Shown piece after piece: positions 11,708 to 24,575 of a stretch of DNA of 43,931 nucleotides. Each line of letters begins with the position of its first letter. Within the stretch, counting starts at the first letter, position 1. The position numbers and the translations under genes are program-made. The stretch covers positions 1 through 43,931 of the forward strand of contig JAQCKF010000027.1 in assembly GCA_027592275.1 (NCBI GenBank), in the 5' to 3' direction. Under the pieces are notes generated by a model. That model was not told the DNA's origin and ran no database searches. It saw only the letters and a program-made list of their open reading frames with translations. The stretch comes from Pseudomonadota bacterium. GTDB taxonomy: Bacteria; Pseudomonadota; Gammaproteobacteria; Pseudomonadales; Pseudohongiellaceae.

Positions 11708-12427
11708 ATGAATTCGAAATCGAAAATAAATGAGACGATCAAATTGTTTCGTACCGCCGCTCATCCCTGCAGCTATAAGGAAGAGGAGACCGCAGCGACT
11801 GTCTTCGTCGACCCTGAGCTAAGCATTACCCAACATTTGAATAGCCGGCTTACTGAACTAGGTTACCGTCGCAGCGGAGCACACTTATATAGACCAGACT
11901 GCGAGCACTGCCACGCTTGCATTTCTTGCCGGCTTCCAGTGGCGCAATTCAAACGCGGCAAGCGCTTTCAGCGAATCTGGAATCGAAACACGGATGTCCG
12001 TGTCGAAGAATGTTCGCAGCTGAGCGGTGATGCGCCCTATTTCCTGTATCAAGAATATATCGAGAAGCGCCATAGCGACGGCGATATGTACCCTGCCACT
12101 CCAGAGCAATTTGACGCTTTCATTCGCAGCAACGCCGAAGGCAGTCAATATTATTGCTTCTATGTAAAGGACAAATTGATCGCCGTGGGAGTGAGCGATG
12201 TTCTCGATGGTGGGCTCTCCGCTGTCTACACATTCTTCGACCCAGCGCTTGAGAAACGATCCTTGGGTAATTTCGTGATCCTGTGGCAGATCGAACGGGC
12301 CCGCTCATTGGGGCTCGATCATCTATATCTCGGTTACTGGATTAAGGATTGCGCAAAGATGGATTACAAGAGCACATTTAGGCCTCTGGAGATGCTATTT
12401 GAGGGAAAGTGGCTACTCCTAAAATAG
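11708..12427 (+). CDS. bpt: Aspartate/glutamate leucyltransferase Bpt (ATE family)
   Basis: 239 residues. The ATE N-terminal domain is seen as HPCSY near residue 18 and the cysteine cluster CEHCHACISC (about 63-72). The ATE C-terminal GNAT-like domain follows, with the run DGGLSAVYTFFDPALEKRSLG (about 166-186) and LYLGYWI. Bpt adds leucine to N-terminal aspartate or glutamate, complementing Aat. Older annotations call it an arginyltransferase, but the bacterial enzyme uses Leu-tRNA. Together with aat, clpA and clpS this gives both branches of the bacterial N-end rule within 4.6 kb. Confidence 0.92.
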   Translation: MNSKSKINETIKLFRTAAHPCSYKEEETAATVFVDPELSITQHLNSRLTELGYRRSGAHLYRPDCEHCHACISCRLPVAQFKRGKRFQRIWNRNTDVRVEECSQLSGDAPYFLYQEYIEKRHSDGDMYPATPEQFDAFIRSNAEGSQYYCFYVKDKLIAVGVSDVLDGGLSAVYTFFDPALEKRSLGNFVILWQIERARSLGLDHLYLGYWIKDCAKMDYKSTFRPLEMLFEGKWLLLK

Positions 12428-12546
12428 CGAGTATTAGCTAAGCAACAGTAATGCAGCGCCTGTAGCGACTGTTCGCAGGTCTGGCTTTGCTTATCTGGCG
12501 AAAATCCGGCACAATGCCGCCGCTAATAAATACATTGAGACTGCAA

Positions 12547-12765
12547 ATGGCGAAAGAAGATCAAATTGAAATGGAAGGTGAGGTTGTTGATACCCTTCCT
12601 AATACTATGTTTCGAGTTAAACTGGAAAACGGCCACATCGTGACCGCTCACATCTCCGGTAAAATGCGCAAGAACTACATCCGGATTCTGACCGGTGACC
12701 AGGTGCGCGTCGAACTCACTCCCTATGACCTAAGCAAAGGTCGCATCACTTTTCGCGCACGCTAG
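12547..12765 (+). CDS. infA: Translation initiation factor IF-1
   Basis: 72 residues of a nearly consensus IF-1 (S1/OB fold) starting [11 protein letters not shown] and ending KGRITFRAR. The frame is open 20 codons further upstream, but the family start at 12547 gives the exact IF-1 length. IF-1 blocks the ribosomal A site during initiation. Its stop codon overlaps that of the convergent clpA: the plus TAG (12763-12765) and minus TAG (12762-12764) share the sequence CTAG. A 119-bp gap after bpt may hold its own promoter. Confidence 0.97.
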   Translation: MAKEDQIEMEGEVVDTLPNTMFRVKLENGHIVTAHISGKMRKNYIRILTGDQVRVELTPYDLSKGRITFRAR

Positions 12766-15056
12766 TTCTTCGCAGGAGTTAACTCTTTTTTCTCCTGCGG
12801 CTTTCTTTCGCTGATCGTTATCACTAGCTCGTCATCCTTACTGCTAACTTGAACCTCTCCACCGTTGGCAGAGAGCTTCCCGAACAATATATCTTCAGCA
12901 AGCTCCTTCTTCAGCTTTTCCTGAATCAATCTAGCCATAGGCCTCGCGCCCATGGATTCGCTGTAACCGTGTTTAACAAACCAGTCAACAGCGCTTTCGT
13001 CGACGTTTAATAAGACCTTTTTCTGATCTAATTGAACTTGTAGATCAACAAGAAACTTATCGACAACCGTTCGGATAGTTTCCACAGTTAGCGCGCCAAA
13101 CTGAATAATTGAATCCAGCCTGTTGCGAAATTCTGGGGAGAATGTCTTCTTGATTATCTCCATGCCATCGGTTGTATGATCTTGCTCGCTAAAGCCAATT
13201 GACGAACGAGACATCTCTTGCGCGCCGGCGTTGGTTGTCATTATCAAGATGACATTTCTAAAATCTGCTTGTCGTCCGTTGTTATCTGTCAGGGTTCCGT
13301 GATCCATCACCTGCAGTAATAAATTAAAGACATCCGGATGCGCCTTCTCTATTTCATCCAGCAACAGAACACAGTGTGGATTCTTGCTGACAGCTTCCGT
13401 TAGCAGGCCGCCTTGATCGAAACCGACATAACCTGGGGGCGCCCCGATCAAACGCGAAACCGTATGCCGCTCCATATACTCGGACATATCGAATCGAAGT
13501 AATTCGATGCCCATAATTTTAGCGAGCTGCCTGCTGACTTCTGTTTTACCGACACCTGTTGGGCCTGAAAAGAGAAATGAACCGATTGGTTTTTCGTCGT
13601 CGTTCAATCCAGCTCGCGATAGTTTTATCGCGGTGGTTAAAGAACTGATCGCCTTGTCTTGGCCGAACACGACCATCTTCAAGTTTGGTTCTATATTTTT
13701 TAGCGCTTCAACGTCGGAATTTGAAACATGTTTAGCCGGGATTCTCGCTATAGCTGCTACCACTTTTTCCATGTCGGAAACTTGGATCAGCTTCTTCCTC
13801 TTACTAGCCGGCTGTAAGCGCTGAAAGGCCCCTGCTTCGTCGATTACATCGATAGCCTTGTCGGGCATAAATCGATCATTGATATAACGACCCGCAAGTT
13901 CAGATGCCGCCTTCAGCGCTTTGTCGCTATAGCGCAGATCGTGATGCTCTTCGAATCGCGATTTCAAACCCTTAAGTATTCGATAGGTGGTTTCCACGTC
14001 AGGCTCGTCCACATCGATTTTCTGAAAACGCCGAGACAGTGCGCGGTCCTTCTCGAAGATGCCGCGGTACTCTTGATAGGTTGTAGATCCTATGCAGCGA
14101 AGATTGTTAGAAGTCAGAACTGGCTTGAGCAGATTGGACGCATCCATGATCCCGCCTGAAGCAGCGCCCGCGCCTATTATAGTATGTATTTCATCGATGA
14201 AAAGAATCGCTTGGGGATTCTTCTTTAACTCACCGAGCAATGCCTTGAAGCGCTTCTCGAAGTCGCCGCGATATTTCGTACCTGCCAACAGCGCACCTAG
14301 ATCTAAGGAATAGATAACGCTCCCGGATAATACATCTGGAACATTGCCTTCGACTATAAGCTTGGCAAGACCTTCGGCAACCGCTGTCTTTCCAACGCCT
14401 GACTCGCCCACTAATAACGGATTGTTCTTTCTACGGCGAGATAGCACCTGTATGACCCTAGTGACCTCCTCTTCGCGACCAATAAGCGGATCGATCCTGC
14501 CCTGCTCCGCTTCCTTGTTAAGATTTGTAGCAAAATTTTCCAGCGGGTTACTTGAGCTATCAGTAGCAACCTCTTCCTCTGTTTGCTCCGGCGGCCCCTC
14601 ACCTTCTGCGCTGCGACCTGGAACCTTAGAAATGCCGTGAGTTATGTAGTTCACGATGTCGATACGCGCGATGTCTTGCTGGCGCAGAAAATAGACCGCC
14701 TGACTCTCCTGCTCGCTAAATATGGCAACTAGTACATTCGCACCTCTGACTTCTCTCTTTCCTGAAGACTGCACATGAAAGACAGCACGTTGCAGAACGC
14801 GCTGAAAGCCCAAGGTCGGCTGCGTCTCTCGAATCTCTTCAGTTTCCGGAATCAGCGGCGTGGTGGCATCGACAAAATCCACGAGTTCGCTGCGCAAACG
14901 ACTGAGGTCGCAGTCGCAAGCTATCAGGACGGTAGATGCGACCTCGTTATCCAGAAGCGCGAGCAGCAAATGCTCCACTGTCATAAACTCATGACGCTTT
15001 TTACGAGCACTTCTAAATGCTTCACTAAGTGTTGTTTCTAAATCTTTGCTTAACAT
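12762..15056 (-). CDS. clpA: ATP-dependent Clp protease ATPase subunit ClpA
   Basis: 764 residues. The double Clp N-domain occupies residues 1-140, where ClpS binds. The first AAA module has Walker A GESGVGKT (217-224) and [13 protein letters not shown]; the second has GPTGVGKT near residue 500 and [15 protein letters not shown]. An IGF tripeptide (SSIGFSEQD) near residue 620 is the loop that docks on ClpP. ClpA unfolds N-end-rule and tagged substrates and feeds them to ClpP, whose gene is not here. It follows clpS by 77 bp on the same strand. The gene is slightly longer than the E. coli one (758), with a charged lysine-rich tail. Confidence 0.96.
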   Translation of the reverse strand: MLSKDLETTLSEAFRSARKKRHEFMTVEHLLLALLDNEVASTVLIACDCDLSRLRSELVDFVDATTPLIPETEEIRETQPTLGFQRVLQRAVFHVQSSGKREVRGANVLVAIFSEQESQAVYFLRQQDIARIDIVNYITHGISKVPGRSAEGEGPPEQTEEEVATDSSSNPLENFATNLNKEAEQGRIDPLIGREEEVTRVIQVLSRRRKNNPLLVGESGVGKTAVAEGLAKLIVEGNVPDVLSGSVIYSLDLGALLAGTKYRGDFEKRFKALLGELKKNPQAILFIDEIHTIIGAGAASGGIMDASNLLKPVLTSNNLRCIGSTTYQEYRGIFEKDRALSRRFQKIDVDEPDVETTYRILKGLKSRFEEHHDLRYSDKALKAASELAGRYINDRFMPDKAIDVIDEAGAFQRLQPASKRKKLIQVSDMEKVVAAIARIPAKHVSNSDVEALKNIEPNLKMVVFGQDKAISSLTTAIKLSRAGLNDDEKPIGSFLFSGPTGVGKTEVSRQLAKIMGIELLRFDMSEYMERHTVSRLIGAPPGYVGFDQGGLLTEAVSKNPHCVLLLDEIEKAHPDVFNLLLQVMDHGTLTDNNGRQADFRNVILIMTTNAGAQEMSRSSIGFSEQDHTTDGMEIIKKTFSPEFRNRLDSIIQFGALTVETIRTVVDKFLVDLQVQLDQKKVLLNVDESAVDWFVKHGYSESMGARPMARLIQEKLKKELAEDILFGKLSANGGEVQVSSKDDELVITISERKPQEKKELTPAKN

Positions 15057-15133
15057 ATGTGCCCTTTGGCTAATTCATTCGAGCAGACCTTAAAGGAGTT
15101 GCTCAGGATCCATTTATCTATTTGTTTGTGGGT

Positions 15134-15544
15134 CTATCTATCAACTTCGACGGAGCACAACAAGGGCTGCTCACATTCACGCGCATATTCATTTACCTGC
15201 GCCGCCTTCGATTCAGCGACGTCCTTTCCGAATACACCACATACGCCTTTTCCTTCAGTGTGCACTTTCAGCATGATCTGCGTGGCGCCCTCCACGTTCA
15301 TGGAAAAGAACGAGCATAGCACCTCGACGACGAAGTCCATTGGGGTGTAGTCATCGTTTATTAAGACTACTTTGTACAGCGGAGGCTTCTGTAGTTTCGG
15401 TTTTTCAGTAGTAGCGGCAAATCCGGTGTCATGATCGAAGCGCTCGTCACCGTCGTCACCTGAATTGCTCGCTACGAGAAAGCGCTGTGACATTTGTAAT
15501 GTAGTAATTTTTAGGTCGCTCTTGCTCATAACATTTCTATTCAT
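15134..15544 (-). CDS. clpS: ClpS, adaptor for the ClpAP protease
   Basis: The conserved domain starts near residue 55 ([20 protein letters not shown]) and runs to the end, with NDD and the H of KVHTEGKG forming the pocket for N-terminal Leu, Phe, Tyr or Trp. It binds such N-degrons and delivers them to ClpA. At 136 residues it is longer than usual (about 106-120). The first ATG follows TGAGA, but later in-frame ATGs (residues 6 and 18) are possible, so the unstructured N-terminal extension may be shorter in the cell. Divergent from cspD, which has a clear promoter. Confidence 0.93.
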   Translation of the reverse strand: MNRNVMSKSDLKITTLQMSQRFLVASNSGDDGDERFDHDTGFAATTEKPKLQKPPLYKVVLINDDYTPMDFVVEVLCSFFSMNVEGATQIMLKVHTEGKGVCGVFGKDVAESKAAQVNEYARECEQPLLCSVEVDR

Positions 15545-15730
15545 TCAATCTCAGGATCGGATGACTCTATTGTAGTGTTTAATCCGGGTCTGACTAGGCC
15601 CTTCCCCCAAGAGAATCTGGCTAAAATGGCAGGCCCTGGGAAGCTTCCAGTATACATTTAAATTGGGCTTTCTCCTGCATTTTCAAGCCCCAACCGTGGG
15701 TTCAATCGCCTTGGATTTGAGACGCCTACT

Positions 15731-15759
15731 TTGACATTTCCAAATCATTGCTGTATAGA
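15731..15759 (+). promoter_or_regulatory. Sigma70-type promoter for cspD
   Basis: TTGACA at 15731-15736, a 17-bp spacer, then TATAGA at 15754-15759 preceded by TG (extended -10). The predicted start near 15766 gives a leader of about 59 nt rich in A. GGAG at 15814-15817 lies 7 nt before the cspD ATG. Confidence 0.7.
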
Positions 15760-15824
15760 ATTTAGTGCGGCTATATGCCTCGAAGTAAAAAATAGAAAAA
15801 TAATAAGAAGTACGGAGTCCTCTT

Positions 15825-16133
15825 ATGAGTACCGGGCAAGTTAAATGGTTCAATAACGCAAAAGGTTTTGGTTTTATTTTACCCGATGAAGGGGGCGATG
15901 ATTTGTTCGCGCACTACTCCGCCATCGGAATGGAAGGATATAAAACCTTGAAAGCCGGACAGTTAGTCTCGTTCGACACAATCGAAGGCCCCAAAGGACT
16001 GCATGCGGCAAATATTCACGCCGTCGCCGATGCGCCAGCCGCAAACGGTGAGCAATCATCATCCGAGCAGGAATCCAACACAGACGCAGTTGATGATGAT
16101 AATGCTGTGCTGGAAGAAGAAATTCCGACCTAA
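15825..16133 (+). CDS. cspD: Cold-shock-domain protein, CspD type
   Basis: 102 residues: a complete cold-shock domain (1-67) with both RNA-binding motifs, KGFGFI and DLFAHYSAI, followed by an acidic serine-rich tail (about 70-102) unlike the short CspA proteins. CspD in E. coli is a single-stranded-nucleic-acid binder that slows replication in stationary phase. The divergent pair clpS/cspD is conserved in Gammaproteobacteria and supports the CspD call. The acidic tail is longer than in most relatives and is likely disordered. Confidence 0.88.
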   Translation: MSTGQVKWFNNAKGFGFILPDEGGDDLFAHYSAIGMEGYKTLKAGQLVSFDTIEGPKGLHAANIHAVADAPAANGEQSSSEQESNTDAVDDDNAVLEEEIPT

Positions 16134-16307
16134 TGCACAGGGCCCTATATTTACGGGCCCAGCTGGACATAAGGTTCCTGCAATAGAGACTACTATGAGC
16201 GCGGCGGCTGTTTCGCGCTCGTTGCTGCAGCTCCGGGGTCATTGACCACTGGCAAGTAATAGCTGCGCTCGACTTTAGCCTCCCTACGCATTACCGATAC
16301 AAGCTGC

Positions 16308-16847
16308 ATGTCCCAAATTTTACTATTCAACAAGCCCTTTGCCGTCTTGTCTCAGTTCACCTCTGAGCCACCACATCGAGTACTCGCCGACTATATCGAT
16401 CACAAAGGTTTCTACCCGGCGGGCAGACTTGATAAGGATTCTGAAGGCCTGCTAATACTTACTGACGACGGCAAGTTGCAGCAGAAGATCAGCAACCCCA
16501 AATACGGTAAATTCAAGACCTATATCGTGCAGGTTGAAGGATTGCTAACCGAGAAAGCACTGGAGGCCCTGGCCGGTGGAGTTGAGCTGAAAGACGGACC
16601 CACAAGGCCTGCGAAGGCGCAGCGCGTTGATAAACCATCGATTTGGGATAGAGTTCCACCAATTAGGCAGCGCAAGCACATTCCCACTAGCTGGCTTGAG
16701 CTGTCGATTAGCGAAGGTCGCAATCGACAGGTGCGGCGAATGACAGCCGCAATAGGCTTTCCTACGCTGCGACTTATCCGTACCAAGATTGATGAGTGGG
16801 ATCTAGGTGATTTACAGCCTGGCGAGTCTAGGCTATTAGACGTGTAG
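16308..16847 (+). CDS. rluE: 23S rRNA pseudouridine synthase RluE
   Basis: 179 residues of an RsuA/RluB/E/F-family pseudouridine synthase without the N-terminal S4 domain, as expected for RluE. The catalytic aspartate is in AGRLDKDSEGLLILTDDG (about residues 38-55), and the family motif GRNRQVRRM is near 134-142. It isomerises U2457 of 23S rRNA in E. coli. In E. coli it sits next to nudJ-mnmA; here the leftward moaCDE genes lie between. icd, often between cspD and rluE, is absent. It is convergent with moaE: the two stops are adjacent. Confidence 0.93.
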   Translation: MSQILLFNKPFAVLSQFTSEPPHRVLADYIDHKGFYPAGRLDKDSEGLLILTDDGKLQQKISNPKYGKFKTYIVQVEGLLTEKALEALAGGVELKDGPTRPAKAQRVDKPSIWDRVPPIRQRKHIPTSWLELSISEGRNRQVRRMTAAIGFPTLRLIRTKIDEWDLGDLQPGESRLLDV

Positions 16848-17312
16848 CTATGATTTCTGCCAGCGATCCAGCGCTGTCTTATCGGTATCCCGAGCTTCGA
16901 TCCAGCTGCTGAGGTTTGCAGATTTCTGCTTCTTCCAGAATGGCGCTTCGCTCTTCAGATAATCCATGATGAACTCGGCAGACTCGAAGGCGGCGTTGCG
17001 ATGCGCGCTGGCCGTTGCCACTAGCACTATCTGATCATGACTGTAGAGCTCACCTACTCTGTGGATGATCCTTGTAGCCAGCAGCGGCCATCTATCCTCC
17101 GCCTTTAGCTGAATATCCTTTAAGCATTTCTCGGTCATGCCAGGGTAATGCTCTAGTGTCAGTGATTGCACGGCACCAGCAGTACTAGCATCGCCATAAA
17201 TCTCTCGGACTAGACCCGTAAAACTGACTATCGCACCGGCATCACCCGCACGAGTGCGAATTGCGGCGTATTCATCGGCTAGCGAAAAATCTTCATTCTG
17301 AATGCTAATCAT
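16848..17312 (-). CDS. moaE: Molybdopterin synthase catalytic subunit MoaE
   Basis: 154 residues. Conserved pieces are FTGLVRE near residue 31, LEHYPGM near 53, HRVGEL near 84 and DYLKSEAPFWKKQ (117-129), which holds the two catalytic lysines (K120, K127) equivalent to K119 and K126 of E. coli. With MoaD it inserts two sulfurs into cyclic pyranopterin monophosphate. Third gene of a tight moaC-moaD-moaE unit (7-bp gap after moaD). Confidence 0.95.
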   Translation of the reverse strand: MISIQNEDFSLADEYAAIRTRAGDAGAIVSFTGLVREIYGDASTAGAVQSLTLEHYPGMTEKCLKDIQLKAEDRWPLLATRIIHRVGELYSHDQIVLVATASAHRNAAFESAEFIMDYLKSEAPFWKKQKSANLSSWIEARDTDKTALDRWQKS

Positions 17313-17319
17313 TAAATGC

Positions 17320-17589
17320 CTAGCCTCCAGTCATCGGAGGAAAGAATGCCACTTCGTCGTTCTGACTGAGCAGATGCTTACGATCCACGATAGTTTGATT
17401 CACGGCCACGAGGACTCTACCGTTCTTGCTATCGCCTCCCCCTATAAAGACGGCTTCAAAATGGGGATTAGCATGAACTAAGTGGTCGATTAGTGCCTGG
17501 ACCGATTTTACATCGCGAGGCAGCTCGAGTTCTTCCTCACTTCTGTTGAGGGCTTCCCTGATACTGGCAAAGTATTGAATATTTAGCAT
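17320..17589 (-). CDS. moaD: Molybdopterin synthase sulfur carrier subunit MoaD
   Basis: 89 residues of a ubiquitin-like fold ending FFPPMTGG. The terminal Gly-Gly is adenylated and thiocarboxylated by MoeB and inserts into the MoaE active site. moaC lies 6 bp upstream and moaE 7 bp downstream. It is slightly longer than E. coli MoaD (81). Confidence 0.94.
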   Translation of the reverse strand: MLNIQYFASIREALNRSEEELELPRDVKSVQALIDHLVHANPHFEAVFIGGGDSKNGRVLVAVNQTIVDRKHLLSQNDEVAFFPPMTGG

Positions 17590-17595
17590 AGCTTC

Positions 17596-18081
17596 CTAAA
17601 CTGACTCAGATCGCTGGTAATGGCCGCTGTTGCCACCGAGCTTCTCATCGAGGCAGATAGCCTCAATGACCATATTCTTATCTACGGCCTTGCACATGTC
17701 ATAGATGGTCAATGCAGCAACAGAAACAGCGGTTAATGCCTCCATTTCCACACCTGTCTGACCATTAACTTTGCAAGTTGCGCTTATCAGCACGCTGCTG
17801 CGCTCCACATCCAATTCCAGTTCGACCTTGACGGACGTCAGCATCAGCGGATGACACAGTGGGATCAATTGTGAGCAATTCTTGGCAGCCTGAATTCCGG
17901 CTATTCGTGCTATCGCTATAACGTCGCCCTTCTTGTGACCACCATCGGCGATCAGTCCCAAGGTCTGGCTCTCCATACGTACTCGACCACTAGCTGTGGC
18001 CACGCGGTGGGTGGATTGCTTCTCTGTGACATCCACCATCTTGGCGTTGCCTTTGCTATCTAGGTGCGTCAGCTTGCCCAT
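17596..18081 (-). CDS. moaC: Cyclic pyranopterin monophosphate synthase MoaC
   Basis: 161 residues, the usual length. Signature stretches: [18 protein letters not shown] at the start, [17 protein letters not shown] (about 53-69), LIPLCHPL (74-81) and [26 protein letters not shown] (about 110-135). It converts the MoaA product into cPMP. moaA and moaB are not in the window, so the first pathway step must be encoded elsewhere. First gene of the moaCDE unit, divergent from nudJ across 167 bp. Confidence 0.96.
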   Translation of the reverse strand: MGKLTHLDSKGNAKMVDVTEKQSTHRVATASGRVRMESQTLGLIADGGHKKGDVIAIARIAGIQAAKNCSQLIPLCHPLMLTSVKVELELDVERSSVLISATCKVNGQTGVEMEALTAVSVAALTIYDMCKAVDKNMVIEAICLDEKLGGNSGHYQRSESV

Positions 18082-18248
18082 AATTTCTTAACCGTTATCC
18101 AACAGGCGATTATCCACGTTTATGCGAGCTAACTAAAGGGAAAACCTAAGACGATATTTCAATTTACTCATCTAGATCATTGATCACGAACGCTTTTAAC
18201 AGCTAGCATTGCCCTTACACACAAGCTCTCAGCCAGGATCGTCTCTAC

Positions 18249-18707
18249 ATGCATCAACTTCCCCATATAACCGTCGCCACAATTGTGGAGCGCGCAGGCA
18301 AATTCTTGATGGTAAAAGAGAACTCGGGAGGCCGACTCGTTTATAATCAACCGGCCGGGCATGTTGAACTAAAGGAATCTCTGCTTGATGCAGCGATTAG
18401 AGAAACCCTTGAAGAAACGGCCTGGCGGGTCAATCTAGAACAATTGCTGGGAATCTACCAATATACCTCCCCCGAAAACGGTATTACTTATATACGTCAC
18501 TGCTTCATTGCCAAAGCTATAGAGCCGAGGACGGAGCGTGACCTGGATGAGGACATCGCTGAAGCCGTATGGGTTTCCCTGGAGGAGCTAGAGCAGCGAG
18601 AATCTGAGATGCGCAGCCCACTGGTACTCGAGGTGATTCGAGACTACCTGAAAGGGATCGGTTACCCACTCAGCTTGATAGTGGTACCAGACACAGAAAG
18701 ACATTAA
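18249..18707 (+). CDS. nudJ: Nudix hydrolase NudJ
   Basis: 152 residues. The Nudix box runs from G37 (GHVELKES) to RETLEET (51-57). The usual glycine after the second EE pair is alanine here (TAW); the metal-binding glutamates are intact. NudJ in E. coli hydrolyses thiamine pyrophosphate precursors and nucleoside triphosphates. Its place 20 bp before mnmA is conserved in Gammaproteobacteria and supports the assignment over other Nudix families. Confidence 0.88.
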   Translation: MHQLPHITVATIVERAGKFLMVKENSGGRLVYNQPAGHVELKESLLDAAIRETLEETAWRVNLEQLLGIYQYTSPENGITYIRHCFIAKAIEPRTERDLDEDIAEAVWVSLEELEQRESEMRSPLVLEVIRDYLKGIGYPLSLIVVPDTERH

Positions 18708-18727
18708 GAATTACAGCTAGAGAAACC

Positions 18728-19823
18728 ATGACAAATAGTACACAAACCAATGAAAACAGGGACAGCAAGGTGATTGTTGGCATGTCCGGTGGCGTCGATT
18801 CATCAGTAGCTGCCTATCTGCTTATGGAGCAGGGATATCAGGTGGAAGGCCTGTTCATGAAGAATTGGGATGAAGATGATGGCACTGACTATTGCACGGC
18901 AAAGGAAGACTTAGCCGATGCTCAATCAGTCTGCGACAGCCTCGGCATAAACCTGCATAGCGCAAATTTCGCAGCCGAATATTGGGACAATGTGTTCGAG
19001 CATTTTCTCAAAGAGTATTCAGCGGGCCGGACCCCTAACCCCGACGTACTGTGTAATCGCGAGATAAAATTCAAAGCATTTCTCGAGTATGCAAGCGAGC
19101 TCGGCGCTGACTTTATCGCTACCGGGCACTATGTCAGAAAGCAAATGGTAGAGGCAGAGACCTTCCTACTAAAAGGCTTGGACAACAACAAGGATCAGAG
19201 TTACTTCCTCTGTGAGGTGGATGAAAGCTGCCTTGCGAAAAGCCTCTTCCCCGTAGGTGAGCTAGATAAGCCTGAGGTACGCGCGATTGCCTCTCGCTTA
19301 GGATTGAGCACCCATGACAAAAAAGACAGTACCGGAATTTGTTTTATCGGCGAGCGTAAGTTTAAAGATTTTCTAGAGCAATATCTTCCCGCGCAGCCGG
19401 GAGTTATCGAGACTGTTGATGGCGACGCGATAGGCAAGCACTCAGGATTGATGTTCTATACTTACGGACAGCGTCAAGGTCTCGGGATAGGCGGATTAAC
19501 CGATCATGACGAAGCACCTTGGTATGTCGTAGACAAAGATCTGGAGAGAAACGTTTTACTTGTCGCGCAGGGTTCGGACCATGAAATGCTGTTCTCTAGC
19601 CGCCTTCTAGCGAGCAAAGCGGCATGGGTAAATTCAGTACCTGCGCACATGCCACTCAATTGTACTGCTAAGATTCGCTACCGCCAGATTGATCAGGAGT
19701 GCCAGATAAGCATGCTCGAAGACGGGCAACTGCAGGTAGATTTCATTAAACCACAGCGCGCGGTGACACCCGGCCAGTATGTAGTGTTCTATCAGGGTGA
19801 ACGCTGTCTCGGAGGAGCAATCA

Positions 19824-19831
<8 letters not shown>
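18728..19831 (+). CDS. mnmA: tRNA-specific 2-thiouridylase MnmA
   Basis: 367 residues. The PP-loop SGGVDSS (20-26) binds ATP; the catalytic pair is C109 (NPDVLCN) and C205 (STGICFIG). It adenylates U34 of tRNA-Glu, -Gln and -Lys and replaces its oxygen with sulfur received from TusE. The tusDCB-tusE genes are in the same window. The stop codon overlaps the TTG start of hflD, so the two are coupled. Confidence 0.96.
19811..19817 (+). promoter_or_regulatory. Shine-Dalgarno GGAGGAG that sets the hflD start
   Basis: GGAGGAG ends 6 nt before the TTG at 19824-19826, inside the last codons of mnmA. It favours this TTG over the in-frame GTG at 19797, which has no such site. Confidence 0.7.
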
Positions 19832-23121
<3,290 letters not shown>

Positions 23122-23163
23122 CCATTAATCTTGCGGTACACCGCATCACCGCAATCACGCCCT

Positions 23164-24549
23164 ATGCCTTTTACGAACATCCGATCTCTGCCCTACTGCG
23201 CTGACAGCGAGCTTTATATGCGCGCACTCAACGATCTTGGTATGCCTGCATTTCTAGATAGCGCTAACCACGGTGGAAACAGCGGCAGCTTAGACATCTT
23301 AGCTGCAGCACCCACGGCTCACTTAAAAGTCAAGAACGGCGTACTTTCTTGTTCCGACAACGTGGCTAGACTTATTGGAAACTCAAACAACAGCAATGAA
23401 ATACTTAGTTATATCAGGGTATTAAAAGAGAAATTTCTACCATCACTTATACTAGGATCTGCGGATGAGCATCAACTAGAACATGCGGGCGCGGTCATCG
23501 CCCATCTGGGCTACCCTACTGTGAACGGCAAAGCTGACTTCTCGATAAATGATGCCTTCGTCGGGATTTACCTTTGGACCCTCGTTATCGATCACGATAG
23601 AAGAAGCTGCGAGCTTAGGCTGCACCCAAGTTGCTCAGCCACTACCATCGATCAAACGTTAGTCTCTATCGAGCAGTCACTCAGTAGAACAACCAATACA
23701 CAGCCCGCTACATTCTGCCTCGAATCTCCGTTGGCAAGCGCAAGCAGCTTTGCGCAGTATCAGCACGCCTTCGCTGAGATAAAGTCTCGAATTGATAGTG
23801 GAGATTGTTATCAGGTTAACCTCACGCAGAGTTTTACAGCGAAGGGTCGCGGAGAGCCGCTAACTGCCTATCTAAAGGTTCGCCGCGCCACAAAGGCTCC
23901 ATTCTCGGCGTATATAGCCTGGAACAGTGGCGCACTATTGAGCTTGTCTCCTGAGCGCTTTGTTAGGTTGAAGAAAGGCGCAGTCCTAACACAGCCTATA
24001 AAGGGGACGCGCGCTAGGGGCGAATCGGACGATGAAGATAAGCGCCTTGCACGTGAATTAGCCGCTAGCGAGAAGGACCAAGCTGAGAATCTAATGATCG
24101 TCGACCTACTCAGAAACGACTTAGGCCGCGTTTGTGAGATTGGAAGTATTGATGTAAATCAGTTATTTGCTATCGAAAGCTTTAGCAATGTACACCATAT
24201 GGTAAGCAATATTACAGGCAGACTGCTCTCCGGCAAAGACGCGCTACATCTGCTCGCAAGTTGCTATCCCGGAGGCTCTATTACTGGCGCCCCAAAGCTA
24301 GCCGCGATGGAGATCATCCGGAAAGTTGAACATAAAGCGAGACGCGTGTACTGCGGAACGGTGTTCTATCTGGGGACGGATGGCAGCTTCGATAGCAGCA
24401 TCACTATACGCAGCCTATTGTGGGAGGCTGGCATGCTCAGCTGCTGGGCAGGAGGAGGCATCATAGCTGACTCCAGCTGCGAAGAGGAATATCAGGAATG
24501 CTTCGATAAGATAAGCAATATATTCAGTGCATTGCAGGAATTGTCTTAA
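23164..24549 (+). CDS. pabB: Aminodeoxychorismate synthase component I
   Basis: 461 residues from the ATG at 23164, where the family-like MPFTNIRSLPY begins; a TTG eleven codons earlier is possible, and neither has a good ribosome binding site. The chorismate-binding domain is complete: LSPERFV, PIKGTRARG with the PabB lysine, MIVDLLRNDLGRV, SFSNVHHMVS, and PGGSITGAPKLAAMEII. It makes 4-amino-4-deoxychorismate for folate, using ammonia from PabA. The PIKGT lysine separates it from anthranilate synthase. It follows roxA by 42 bp; no pabA or pabC is seen. Confidence 0.92.
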   Translation: MPFTNIRSLPYCADSELYMRALNDLGMPAFLDSANHGGNSGSLDILAAAPTAHLKVKNGVLSCSDNVARLIGNSNNSNEILSYIRVLKEKFLPSLILGSADEHQLEHAGAVIAHLGYPTVNGKADFSINDAFVGIYLWTLVIDHDRRSCELRLHPSCSATTIDQTLVSIEQSLSRTTNTQPATFCLESPLASASSFAQYQHAFAEIKSRIDSGDCYQVNLTQSFTAKGRGEPLTAYLKVRRATKAPFSAYIAWNSGALLSLSPERFVRLKKGAVLTQPIKGTRARGESDDEDKRLARELAASEKDQAENLMIVDLLRNDLGRVCEIGSIDVNQLFAIESFSNVHHMVSNITGRLLSGKDALHLLASCYPGGSITGAPKLAAMEIIRKVEHKARRVYCGTVFYLGTDGSFDSSITIRSLLWEAGMLSCWAGGGIIADSSCEEEYQECFDKISNIFSALQELS

Positions 24550-24575
24550 GCTATAAGTTAACTGGAACCCCCCCC

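Noticed and set aside
16140..16160. GGGCCC hairpin after cspD as a terminator
   Set aside because: Stem of six with a nine-base loop but no T tract follows; GGGCCC is itself a palindrome, so pairing is trivial.
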